DNA of 64,000 bases. Origin: WLWS01 sp047638675 (GTDB lineage Bacteria; Pseudomonadota; Gammaproteobacteria; Eutrophobiales; Eutrophobiaceae). The translations under genes were made by a program, and so were the position numbers. A model generated the notes under the pieces. That model had not been told where the DNA came from. It made no database searches and was given only the letters and a program-made list of their open reading frames with translations. The stretch is from the NCBI GenBank assembly GCA_047638675.1, contig JBLIML010000002.1, positions 1 through 64,000 on the forward strand, written 5' to 3'. Positions 9,161-18,209 of the stretch are shown here, in pieces; position 1 is the stretch's first letter, and each line of letters starts with the position of its first letter.

Positions 9161-11302
9161 ATGAAACAGGTACTGGAAAACTTTAAGACAGGTGAATGCA
9201 CAGTGGAAGACGTGCCGTCTCCGATAGTCAGAGATCAGTTTGTACTGGTTAAGAATCATTATTCATTAATAAGTACAGGTACAGAAGGCAGTACTGTAAA
9301 TCTTGGCAAGAAAAATTTGATAGGGAAAGCCCTGGCACGACCTGAACAGGCGATGAAAGTAATACAGGTTGCCAAAACGCAGGGTCTACTCGTAGCTTAC
9401 AATGCTGCTATGCGCAGTCTCGAAATGCCAATTGTGCTGGGCTATTGTACCGCTGGTGAGGTAATAGCCCTGGGTCAGGGTGTAAGCCACCTCAAAATAG
9501 GTGATCGTGTCGCATGCGGGGGTGCGGGTTTCGCCAATCATGCGGAGATAGTTTGTGTTCCGAAGAACTTGTGTTCTCCAATGCCATCAAATGTCGAAAT
9601 GCGCCACGCTGCTTTTACTACATTAGGATCAATTGCCTTACAGAGTATTAGAGTTGCCAACGTACGCCTGGGTGAATGTGTTGTTGTAATTGGTCTAGGA
9701 CTTGTGGGATTAATGGTAGTTCAGCTACTGCGAGCAGCGGGGTGTCGTGTGTTTGGGGTTGATATCAATGCTGATCGTGTTGCGTTTGTAAAAAATAAAG
9801 GTTACGGAGATGCGGATATCAGCACGGCATCGAATCTGAGAGAAAGAGTGAGTGTATTTTGTAACGGCGAAGGAGCGGATGCAGTTATTATTACGGCTGC
9901 AACGGAAGACAATGGACCTGTGGTACTGGCAGGGGAACTGGCAAGACGTAAAGGTCGTGTTGTTGCGGTGGGTAGAACCAGGATGGATGCACCTCGTGAT
10001 ACTTACTTGTTTAAAGAACTGGAATTGTGTACTTCAATGGCATATGGGCCGGGGACGGGTGATCCTTCCTATGAACTGGAGGGTCAGGATTATCCTTATG
10101 CTTACGTTCGTTGGTCAGAAGGCAGGAACATGGCAGGTGTCTTGAATCTGATTGCAGATGGATCATTACAACTGGAAGATTTAGTTACTCATGAATTTGA
10201 TATAGATGATGCCGACCAGGCTTTCGCACTGATTACGGGCAAGACTGGTCAGAGGAGTACAGCGGTATTGTTGAAATACCCTGTCAAAACACCCGCTCAG
10301 GAAACAAACAAACAAATCACCCTCGTCAACAATATGCCGGCCAGAGAAGGAATAATCCGTTGTGGCGTTATTGGCGCGGGTAGCTTTGCTACAAATGAGT
10401 TTTTGCCTTTACTCGTAAAACAGGGAAATATTGAACTACGTTCTATAGCATCCGCGACAGGTGTTAGAGCTCATGCATTGGGGAAGAAATATGGGTTTTC
10501 AACATGTTCTTCCGATGCCATGTCAATTATTGAGGATGAAAGTATAGACTGTGTTTTTATTCTTACTCGTCATGATACACATGCAAATTTGTCTGCTGCT
10601 GCTTTACGTGCTGGGAAACATGTATTTGTTGAAAAACCATTGTCATTAAATATCGAAGAATTAAAGGATGTAGAAGTGGCATTAGAGGAAAGTGCGGGTC
10701 TATTAATGGTAGGGTTCAATCGTCGCTATGCTCCTTTGGCCGGTCAGATGAAAAAATACTTTGGACAGCGCGCCCAACCGGCATCTATTGTCTATAGAGT
10801 CAATGTCGGCCATCGGCCCGCAGAGCATTGGCTGCATCATCCAGAACAAGGTGGCGGTGTAGTATTGGGCGAAGCATGCCATCACATTGATTTTTGTAAC
10901 TGGATGATTGGGAAGGCCCCTGTTGAAATAATAGCAAATAAACTTGAAAGTAATTGTGGCGGTTTTATAGCGGAAGACAATGTTCATGTGACAATACGGT
11001 ATACGGACGGTTCAATTGCTCATGTCGCATATTTGTCAAATGGAAGTAAGGCATATAATACTGAGAGAGTTGAGTTTTTTTGCGACAATAAAGTAGCAAC
11101 ATTAACAGATTTTAAAAAACTGGAAATGGCAAAAGGTATGACCACAAAAACCAGACGTATTTGGATTGGTAATGGGAAAGGTCACGCCGAACAAATTGGT
11201 TGCTTTTTTGACGTCATTCGGGGGGGTACTGAAAATAGTATCGACAGCGCCAGTTATATTAGTTCTATGAAAACTGTTATTGAAGTAGACAGTCTTATTT
11301 AA
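9161..11302 (+). CDS. Two-domain oxidoreductase: zinc-type alcohol dehydrogenase fused to Gfo/Idh/MocA
   Basis: The 713-residue protein has two Rossmann modules. Residues 1-380 are an MDR dehydrogenase with the dinucleotide loop GLGLVG near 176. From about 397 a Gfo/Idh/MocA domain begins with CGVIGAGSFATNEF, carries VEKPLSL (about 490, with the family's EKP lysine), and ends with a GGGVVLGEACHHIDF substrate-domain motif. This fusion is known from surface-polysaccharide clusters, where the two halves are thought to oxidise and re-reduce a sugar or similar polyol on one polypeptide; the true substrate is not established. It lies 23 bases after the methyltransferase gene. Confidence 0.87.
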   Translation: MKQVLENFKTGECTVEDVPSPIVRDQFVLVKNHYSLISTGTEGSTVNLGKKNLIGKALARPEQAMKVIQVAKTQGLLVAYNAAMRSLEMPIVLGYCTAGEVIALGQGVSHLKIGDRVACGGAGFANHAEIVCVPKNLCSPMPSNVEMRHAAFTTLGSIALQSIRVANVRLGECVVVIGLGLVGLMVVQLLRAAGCRVFGVDINADRVAFVKNKGYGDADISTASNLRERVSVFCNGEGADAVIITAATEDNGPVVLAGELARRKGRVVAVGRTRMDAPRDTYLFKELELCTSMAYGPGTGDPSYELEGQDYPYAYVRWSEGRNMAGVLNLIADGSLQLEDLVTHEFDIDDADQAFALITGKTGQRSTAVLLKYPVKTPAQETNKQITLVNNMPAREGIIRCGVIGAGSFATNEFLPLLVKQGNIELRSIASATGVRAHALGKKYGFSTCSSDAMSIIEDESIDCVFILTRHDTHANLSAAALRAGKHVFVEKPLSLNIEELKDVEVALEESAGLLMVGFNRRYAPLAGQMKKYFGQRAQPASIVYRVNVGHRPAEHWLHHPEQGGGVVLGEACHHIDFCNWMIGKAPVEIIANKLESNCGGFIAEDNVHVTIRYTDGSIAHVAYLSNGSKAYNTERVEFFCDNKVATLTDFKKLEMAKGMTTKTRRIWIGNGKGHAEQIGCFFDVIRGGTENSIDSASYISSMKTVIEVDSLI

Positions 11303-11332
11303 AACGACTAAATATTATAAGCATCTTCGCTC

Positions 11333-12556
11333 ATGAAAAAGAAAAGGAAATTGCTTATTATTGCAAATGTGACAAATGTTCACACGCATAAGTTTATCGA
11401 AGAATTCAAAAACAGGAATTGGGACTTGAAGATTATTTCCATCCAGCCCCCAAACATTGAAAATGTTGAAAAGTTTAAAACCCTGATAATCAGCTTGCCT
11501 ACCTATAAGATATACAGGATGCTTATAAAATTACCTTTCTTTAAATATAGTGAATACCACAATATCAATAGCGGGGTGAAACTGTATGAGCCGTACTCAA
11601 TTACGGCGATGTTCACCTATCTATATTTGTTAATATTCATCAAGCGCTATGTAAAAGAGTTTGGGCCGGATGGTATTTTCACTATTTATCTGACTATGAA
11701 TGGTTTTTTAGCGGCATTGAGTGGAAACAAAAATATTATCAGTTCAGCCGCTGGTATCGATGTCTCAATACATAAGAAATTGTCTGTAAAATATTGGCTT
11801 AACCATCCATCTGTTCTTCGTTATGCAGTAAATAGAGCTCATAAGATAATTAGCTTCGACAGAAAAACATTTGAACCGATATTTATTAAAAAGAAATGTG
11901 GTTTGAGCAATGCAATGTGGCTGAATCACTGGGGGATCAATACGGAGAATTTTAAGCCACGTGGGAAAGATTTAGTAGAAAACGAAGGTATATGTAGATT
12001 TATCTGTTCAAGACCATACCGTTCTGAGTTTGATTTTGAAAGAATACTACTGGCTCTAAAAAAATTCCATGATATTAACGCCAACATAGAATTCATTATT
12101 GCTACCGGGGCAAGGAGTAACAGTAACAAACGAGGTCTTGAAAAAGTTTTATCTAAAGTTAATTGTCTGGGCGCCAGTTTCATAACCATCCTTGATCATA
12201 TTGACTATGGAGAGTTACCGTCATTAATCAGTAGTTGTGATATATATATCGATCCAATTAACGTAGAAAAGTATCCACAAACTGCAGCCTGGGGTGTTTC
12301 AGGATCACTGCTTGAAGCCATGTCGTGTGGATTAATTCCTGTAATAAGTCAAAGACCAAGTATAGACTGGATATTACCTGAAGAAGCGCAACCATTTCGA
12401 TATGAAGGCGACTATGAATCTCTATATGTGGCTATTGTAAATGCCTATAATAGCAGAACAGACTATGCGTTAAGAATGAAAATGCGTAAAGTAATTTTAG
12501 AGAAAGCCAATTGGGACAAAAACATATCCTTGATTGAAAAAGAATTTAACGTCTGA
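11333..12556 (+). CDS. Family 4 (GT-B) glycosyltransferase
   Basis: The 407-residue protein has a GT-B layout: an N-terminal acceptor domain (ANVTNVHTHKFIEEF near the start) and a C-terminal nucleotide-sugar domain with GVSGSLLEAMSCGLIPVIS (about 319-337), where the EAMSCG segment holds the GT4 E-x7-E type donor site. Base composition is more A+T rich than in the flanking core genes, as for the following six genes. It probably adds one residue of the surface glycan at the cytoplasmic face. Confidence 0.85.
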   Translation: MKKKRKLLIIANVTNVHTHKFIEEFKNRNWDLKIISIQPPNIENVEKFKTLIISLPTYKIYRMLIKLPFFKYSEYHNINSGVKLYEPYSITAMFTYLYLLIFIKRYVKEFGPDGIFTIYLTMNGFLAALSGNKNIISSAAGIDVSIHKKLSVKYWLNHPSVLRYAVNRAHKIISFDRKTFEPIFIKKKCGLSNAMWLNHWGINTENFKPRGKDLVENEGICRFICSRPYRSEFDFERILLALKKFHDINANIEFIIATGARSNSNKRGLEKVLSKVNCLGASFITILDHIDYGELPSLISSCDIYIDPINVEKYPQTAAWGVSGSLLEAMSCGLIPVISQRPSIDWILPEEAQPFRYEGDYESLYVAIVNAYNSRTDYALRMKMRKVILEKANWDKNISLIEKEFNV

Positions 12557-12572
12557 ATTTTTATTGTAATTT

Positions 12573-13490
12573 TTGATGAAAAAAAATCTTCTTTTGTGTG
12601 TGGCTACTGAAAAAGGTTTGGCCGTACTAACGGCTGTACATCAGGCCAACATGGTTGCCGATATTTACATTTGTTCATATCAGGAAAGTAGCGTCAGTGA
12701 AAGTTTCAATCAGGATATTCTTGATTATGCCGCACAACATGAATTGGGCGTATTAGACTGGAAAGATATAAAAAGAAAGTCGAGTTCTTTGATAGAAGAT
12801 AAGGGGATTTGGTCAATAATATGCGTTGGATGGAAGTATTTGATTCCAAGCGGAATTATGACGCAGGTTAATGGCCGGGTTTTAGTGACACACGACTCTT
12901 TACTACCGCGTTATCGAGGCTATGCGCCCTTACCTACAGCATTAATAAACGGAGATAAAACAGTTGGAGTAAGTGTAATTATTGCAAATGACGAAGTGGA
13001 CGCAGGAGATATACTTTATCAAAAAGAAGTTTCAGTTGGTGCGAATGACACAATTAATGATCTGATAAAAAAACTGCTACCTTTCTTTTCTGAAGGGATT
13101 GTTACGTCTTTAGAAAAAATTATGGGCGATAATCCAGAAAGAAGAGCACAAAATCATGAAATGGCAACATACAGTATTTGGCGAAATGAGGCTGATTTGA
13201 TTATAGACTGGAACCAGTCGGCCGATACAGTAGAGCGCACAATTCGTGCTCTCGGACCTCCATACATGGGGGCGAGAACAAGGCTGGATGATGACATCGT
13301 CATAATTCAAAAGGCAAAAGTAGTACCTGAGCTAAAATTTGAAATTAGACAGGTTGGAAAAATATGGAAGTTAAGTCAAAAAGGCGAACCGGTAGTTATT
13401 TGTGGTAAAGGGATGCTCCTGATTACCGGCGCCGAGATTAATAAAAAATCACTAATACCTTTGACTAAAGTGAGACAGATGTTCCATTAA
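12573..13490 (+). CDS. Formyltransferase family protein, probable sugar N-formyltransferase
   Basis: The 305-residue protein has the formyltransferase core with H107-DSLLPRYRG, and VDAGDI with Asp143, which match the catalytic His and Asp of methionyl-tRNA and sugar formyltransferases using N10-formyl-tetrahydrofolate. The usual Asn two residues before the His is Val105 here, which is odd. A C-terminal domain (from about 210) resembles the small beta domain of FMT. Directly followed by a sugar aminotransferase gene, so N-formylation of an amino sugar is the best inference, as in VioF, QdtF or WbtJ pathways. Confidence 0.78.
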   Translation: MMKKNLLLCVATEKGLAVLTAVHQANMVADIYICSYQESSVSESFNQDILDYAAQHELGVLDWKDIKRKSSSLIEDKGIWSIICVGWKYLIPSGIMTQVNGRVLVTHDSLLPRYRGYAPLPTALINGDKTVGVSVIIANDEVDAGDILYQKEVSVGANDTINDLIKKLLPFFSEGIVTSLEKIMGDNPERRAQNHEMATYSIWRNEADLIIDWNQSADTVERTIRALGPPYMGARTRLDDDIVIIQKAKVVPELKFEIRQVGKIWKLSQKGEPVVICGKGMLLITGAEINKKSLIPLTKVRQMFH

Positions 13491-13539
13491 TGAAAACAAT
13501 TCGCGTAATTCAGTGCATCAATGATTAGAATTACAGTCT

Positions 13540-14706
13540 ATGAAAACTCCGAATTCTATCCCATTCAATATTCCCTATCTCTGTGGAGATGAAAATGCGG
13601 CAATTCAAAGTGCATTAGAGTCAAGAGCGCATTGTGGTAATTTTGCGTACTCACAAAAATGTATCGAATTACTAATAGATCGTTATAAGTTTTCCTCAGT
13701 ATTTTTAACACCTTCCTGTACATCTGCTCTGGAGATGGGGGCTATTCTTTGTGATCTAAAACCGGGCGATGAAGTGATAATGCCCTCGTATACTTTTAGT
13801 TCTACCGCCAATGCGGTTGTATTACGTGGAGCAAAACCGGTGTTTTGTGATGTGACATCGTCGACAATGAATATTGACGTAGATCTTATTGAAGGATTAA
13901 TCACGGGTAAAACTAAAATGATATTGCCAATAGATTATGCTGGCATACCCTGTGACATTGAAGCAATCAATGCTATCGCCGGGAAACATAACTTACTTGT
14001 AATGCAAGACGCAGCTCAGTCAATTCATTCGTATCATTTAAATGGAAACGCTTGTGGATCAGAAGCTGCATTGGCAGCATTCAGTTTTCATGAATCGAAA
14101 AATATTGGCTGCGGAGAAGGAGGTGCCTTGATAGTCAATTCAAAGGAATTGATAGAAAGAGCCAATATCCTGCAAGAAAAGGGCACTGATAGACATAAAG
14201 TACTTGCTGGGATGAAAAATAAATACAGTTGGGTGGATGTTGGTTCAAGTTTTTTACTATCAGATATACTTGCCGCCATGTTGTACGTTCAACTCAATCA
14301 TACGGAAGAGATAGTTAACAAAAGAAAGAAAATTGTAGATGCATATAAAAGTATTTTTTCAAAATATGAGAAAGCAGCTTGCCTCCAATTACCAAGTCCA
14401 CCCACAGGTTTAAAGCTAAATTACCATGCGTATTTTGTTATTTTCGACACTGAGGAAAATCGAACTCTATTTTTGGCAGGTTTGCGAGAAAAAAACATAC
14501 ATGCATATATAGGTTATGTGCCTTTACATTCCTCTCCATATGGAAAACAGTTGGGCTATGAAAAACAGGACGTGCCACTAACTGAAGAACTTTCCGGACG
14601 TATTGTGAGGCTACCAATGTATCCCGATTTGGCGGAAGAAAACACTTTGAATTATTGTATAGATAATATTGGATTGACCCTGGAAACGATATACGGAAGT
14701 TATTGA
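13540..14706 (+). CDS. PLP-dependent nucleotide-sugar 4-aminotransferase, WecE/RffA type
   Basis: This 388-residue DegT/DnrJ/EryC1 family enzyme has the PLP Asp in QDAAQS (157) and the Schiff-base lysine in SFHESKN (187). The SFHE-K-N sequence, ILQEKGTDR and the WVDVGSSFLLSD segment match WecE/RffA enzymes, which transfer an amino group from glutamate to C-4 of dTDP-4-keto-6-deoxyglucose. Here it stands between a formyltransferase and a 2,3-dehydratase, so its substrate is probably the 2-deoxy analogue. It is not part of an enterobacterial common antigen cluster, so I leave the symbol empty. Confidence 0.87.
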   Translation: MKTPNSIPFNIPYLCGDENAAIQSALESRAHCGNFAYSQKCIELLIDRYKFSSVFLTPSCTSALEMGAILCDLKPGDEVIMPSYTFSSTANAVVLRGAKPVFCDVTSSTMNIDVDLIEGLITGKTKMILPIDYAGIPCDIEAINAIAGKHNLLVMQDAAQSIHSYHLNGNACGSEAALAAFSFHESKNIGCGEGGALIVNSKELIERANILQEKGTDRHKVLAGMKNKYSWVDVGSSFLLSDILAAMLYVQLNHTEEIVNKRKKIVDAYKSIFSKYEKAACLQLPSPPTGLKLNYHAYFVIFDTEENRTLFLAGLREKNIHAYIGYVPLHSSPYGKQLGYEKQDVPLTEELSGRIVRLPMYPDLAEENTLNYCIDNIGLTLETIYGSY

Positions 14707-14719
14707 TAATGGTGATTTC

Positions 14720-16216
14720 ATGAATATGGAAGTTAGGGTAGAAAACCTGCGCAAAGATTTATCCAGGCAATTACGATACGATGAAAATTCTCCAAATATG
14801 GATTTCCTTATCTCCTGGCTAGTTGACTATAACCCTTATACGTCAACCACAGAAATTGTAGATTGGTTGACAAAATTAAATTCTTTGCAGTACTTTGATG
14901 TTAAACAAATACCAATTCCGGAATTACGGGATTGGGCTCAAGATCGGAACACTGGCAACATTGTCCACAAGTCCGGTCAATTCTTCAGCATAAAAGGAAT
15001 TTCAATTAATATAGATATCGGGCCTGTTAAAAAATGGTGTCACCCGATAATAGATCAGCCTGAAGTTGGGATTCTTGGATTAATAGCTAAAAAAATAGGT
15101 GGAATACTCTATTTTTTAGTTCAGGCAAAAGCAGAATCAGGAAACATTAACACTTTTCAATTGTCACCTTCAGTGCAAGCAACATATAGCAATTACACAC
15201 AAGTTCATGGTGGTAAAAAAGTACCTTATATAGAGTATTTTTTAGATAATAGTAATTCCACAATACTAGTGGATCAACTCCAATCCGAACAAGGAGGAAG
15301 ATTTTATAAGAAGCGAAACAGAAACATGGTAGTTCTGTTAGATAAAAATGAAGAAATCACCATGCAGGAAAATTATGTATGGGCAAGTGTTAGGCAGATA
15401 AAAGAACTACTTCTGCTAGACAATTTCGTCAATATGGATCTGAGATCTGTAATATCAACTATTTGTTACCATTCAGAGACAGCAACGGAAGGAAAAATAT
15501 TCAGTTATGAGGAGTTAAAGGAGAGTATTTTTAACCACGAAATTGTATCGAAATCTCTTACCGATGAAAAATTGAAATTATTATATTCGTCAATTTGTGC
15601 CAAAACATATTTCTATACTAATGATGAAGTATTAACGATTCTTCGGAAAGCAAGGGACAAATATAAAATGGGTAGAAGAATAATTCCCTTGAATGAAGTA
15701 AGCGGATGGATACAGAACGATAACTCAATATATCATCAGACGGGAAAACATTTTTCAATTATCGGAGTGCGAACAAATGCGAATAACAGGGAGATTAATT
15801 CCTGGGACCAGCCAATTATGGAACAAAAAAATATTGGCATAACAGGAATGGTAGCTAAAGAAATAGAAGGAATCCTGCACTTCCTCATTCATTTGAAAGC
15901 AGAATGCGGGTTGCTGAATAATATTGAATGCGGACCAACTGTTCAATTATCATTATCTAATTACGATAAGTCTTCGAAAATAATTAAATTATTTACTGCA
16001 CTGGATGAAAATACTATTTCTATAAATACTATTCAATCTGAAGAAGGAGGCAGGTTTTATAAATATCAGAATAGAAATATCATAATAAATAATAACGTTG
16101 ATGGACTTGACAACAGTGACTTCTATTTTTGGATTTCACCGTATCAATTGAAAACGCTAATGAATCAAGGATCGTATGTGAATGTCGAATGTCGCAGCAT
16201 ACTATCTTTTATTTAA
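14720..16216 (+). CDS. NDP-hexose 2,3-dehydratase
   Basis: The 498-residue protein is an internal duplication. The units at about 70-235 and 325-495 each contain a W-IH(K/Q)SG(Q/K)FFSI start, a W..P(I)(I/M).(Q) GI.G.(I/V)AK(E/K)I segment, an L-x-KAE-G loop, and a QSE(Q/E)GGRFYK(K/Y)-N end. This is the layout of EvaA/TylX3 enzymes, which remove the C-2 hydroxyl of dTDP-4-keto-6-deoxyglucose to give an unstable 3,4-diketo sugar. Such enzymes are best known from antibiotic deoxysugar clusters. It lies 13 bases after the aminotransferase and 15 before its expected partner, the 3-ketoreductase. Confidence 0.88.
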   Translation: MNMEVRVENLRKDLSRQLRYDENSPNMDFLISWLVDYNPYTSTTEIVDWLTKLNSLQYFDVKQIPIPELRDWAQDRNTGNIVHKSGQFFSIKGISINIDIGPVKKWCHPIIDQPEVGILGLIAKKIGGILYFLVQAKAESGNINTFQLSPSVQATYSNYTQVHGGKKVPYIEYFLDNSNSTILVDQLQSEQGGRFYKKRNRNMVVLLDKNEEITMQENYVWASVRQIKELLLLDNFVNMDLRSVISTICYHSETATEGKIFSYEELKESIFNHEIVSKSLTDEKLKLLYSSICAKTYFYTNDEVLTILRKARDKYKMGRRIIPLNEVSGWIQNDNSIYHQTGKHFSIIGVRTNANNREINSWDQPIMEQKNIGITGMVAKEIEGILHFLIHLKAECGLLNNIECGPTVQLSLSNYDKSSKIIKLFTALDENTISINTIQSEEGGRFYKYQNRNIIINNNVDGLDNSDFYFWISPYQLKTLMNQGSYVNVECRSILSFI

Positions 16217-16231
16217 AAAATCGTAAGTCTA

Positions 16232-17188
16232 ATGAAAAAAGTACGATTCGGTATAATTGGTTGCGGCAATATAACAAGAAAATTTGCTCCTGCATTTAAA
16301 GAGAGTAGTTATGCAGAGCTCATCGCCATTTCCAGCAGGAGCGCTGAGAAAGCGAAAGAGTACTCGTCATTGTTTGAATGTGAAGGCGTAGTTGGTTATG
16401 ACTCTTTGTTAGAACGAAGCGATATTGATGCTGTTTACATCGCCACGCCGACAGGAACACACATGGAGTGGTGTCTTAAAGCTGCAAGAAAAGGAAAGCA
16501 CATACTGTGTGAGAAGACATTGGCCGTAGATGAGCAGCAAGTCCTTAAAATACTTGAATGCTGTGAAAAAGAGAACGTCAGCATATTTGAAGGATTTGCT
16601 TATCAGTTTCATCCTCAACATGATTTACTACGAGATTTAATAGAGGACGGTAGCATTGGCAAGCCGAAATGTGTTGAAGCAAAATTTGGATTCCCTTTAA
16701 TTAGTACTGATCATAGATATGACCCTTCCCTTGGTGGTGGATCATTGCTGGATGCCGGCGCGTATACCATTCACATGGCGCGTAAAGTATTTGAAAGAGA
16801 ACCCATTGAAGTACACTCAACACTTGATACCGGCAGAGAACAGGTTGATATTTTTGGTGCGGCATTGTTAAATTTCGGAAAAGGACAAACCGCGCAGTTG
16901 GTATTTGGGTTTAATTATCACTATAGAAATTGTTGTTCAATATGGGGAACTGAAGGGCTCATAGAATTGGAACGGGTTTTTTCAGTTCCGGATACACACT
17001 CTGCCAGGTTAATTCATTCTAAACAGGATTACAGGAAGGAATATAATCTTGAACCATATAGTATTTATCTCGGAGAGATTGATAATTTCTGTATCAACAT
17101 GGACACGAAGATTTCACAAAAAAAATGGGGTTTAGAATCACTGTTACAAATAAGAGTTCTTGACGCCGTAAGGAATTCGGCATCGTAG
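16232..17188 (+). CDS. Gfo/Idh/MocA oxidoreductase, probable NDP-sugar 3-ketoreductase
   Basis: The 318-residue protein opens with the Rossmann loop FGIIGCGNITRKF and has HILCEKTLA (about 90-98; EKT in place of the usual EKP, with the lysine kept) and GGGSLLDAGAYTIH for the substrate domain. The same family supplies the C-3 ketoreductases (for example KijD10 type) that reduce the product of 2,3-dehydratases, and the gene follows the dehydratase by 15 bases. The reaction is thus inferred from family and neighbour: NADPH-dependent reduction at C-3 of a 2,6-dideoxy-3,4-diketohexose. Confidence 0.83.
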   Translation: MKKVRFGIIGCGNITRKFAPAFKESSYAELIAISSRSAEKAKEYSSLFECEGVVGYDSLLERSDIDAVYIATPTGTHMEWCLKAARKGKHILCEKTLAVDEQQVLKILECCEKENVSIFEGFAYQFHPQHDLLRDLIEDGSIGKPKCVEAKFGFPLISTDHRYDPSLGGGSLLDAGAYTIHMARKVFEREPIEVHSTLDTGREQVDIFGAALLNFGKGQTAQLVFGFNYHYRNCCSIWGTEGLIELERVFSVPDTHSARLIHSKQDYRKEYNLEPYSIYLGEIDNFCINMDTKISQKKWGLESLLQIRVLDAVRNSAS

Positions 17189-17203
17189 CTTGAAATATAG
17201 TAT

Positions 17204-18148
17204 ATGAGAAAAATAACCCAGCTAGTTATTACCGCAATACTTTTTTTATCAGGGAGTTTATATCTCTATATTAATCGTGAGCATTTATCTGTTCTAGGCA
17301 GCATAAGCGCTGGTAACTTGGCCTTATTAACATTGGTTACATTTTCTTTCTTTTGCGCTTCCGGATATACATTTAAAATACTGGTAGGTGTTTTGGAAGT
17401 AAGAATGAATTTGACAGAAACAATTGGTTTGTCGATTTTGTCAAATTTCAGTAATTATATAATGCCTGGCAGACCAGGGGCGGCATTAAAAGCTGTTTAT
17501 TTAAAAACCACAAAGAGATTGGAATATTCAAAATTTACGGCCGTGTTAGCGGCAAACATGTTTCTGGCGCTATTTATGATGGGCATATCCGGAGCACTAT
17601 TAATCCCAATGACGTCGGATTTAAAGGAAGGATCTGGATTACAGTTGCTATTTATTTGTATGATAATAATGATTGTTTCGGTTTTGCCATTTGTAACTAG
17701 ATTGCCGAATATTACACTAGAAGGTAGAAAGGGGAATATATTACGCTCGGCTTTCGAAGGTTTTATTTTGATTAGGTCAAATAAAAAAAAGTTATTTTCG
17801 GTTTGCATGAGTTTCCTTCTCCAATTCGTCCTGGCTGCCTTTACTATTAAAATCGCCTATTCATCATTGGGTTTATCGATAACCTTGTTGTCGGCGATGC
17901 TTATTGGCGTTTTTACCGCCATCGCAAATTTATTCACTATTACTCCGAATAATATCGGTATTCAGGAATTGGTAATTGCATATCTTGTCACTATAGTAGG
18001 TCTTGATTTTGCCAATGGAATTATTGGTGCAGGATTAATGAGAATTGTGCATATCGTAATTACCCTCGCTCTCACTCCAATATTTTCTTTTTTCTTGCTG
18101 AGGCGTGCGGGTATTAGTTTAAATGCACAAAATCAGATCATTGAATAG
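17204..18148 (+). CDS. AglD/MprF-like flippase-domain membrane protein (UPF0104)
   Basis: The 314-residue protein has about eight hydrophobic segments and NFSNYIMPGRPGAALKAVYL (about 82-101), the family mark of lysylphosphatidylglycerol synthase transmembrane domains and AglD-like proteins. ITPNNIGIQE (about 246-255) is the second conserved loop. Such proteins are linked to moving or modifying lipid-linked compounds across the membrane. It is the last gene of the cluster, and no Wzx or ABC exporter is visible, so it could help carry the lipid-linked glycan; that is inference. A convergent suhB gene ends 62 bases later. Confidence 0.82.
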   Translation: MRKITQLVITAILFLSGSLYLYINREHLSVLGSISAGNLALLTLVTFSFFCASGYTFKILVGVLEVRMNLTETIGLSILSNFSNYIMPGRPGAALKAVYLKTTKRLEYSKFTAVLAANMFLALFMMGISGALLIPMTSDLKEGSGLQLLFICMIIMIVSVLPFVTRLPNITLEGRKGNILRSAFEGFILIRSNKKKLFSVCMSFLLQFVLAAFTIKIAYSSLGLSITLLSAMLIGVFTAIANLFTITPNNIGIQELVIAYLVTIVGLDFANGIIGAGLMRIVHIVITLALTPIFSFFLLRRAGISLNAQNQIIE

Positions 18149-18209
18149 ATGGCATTTATGGAATAAGTATAGTTTGCTGGCTCAATGTTAAATAATCGTC
18201 GTTGAACTG

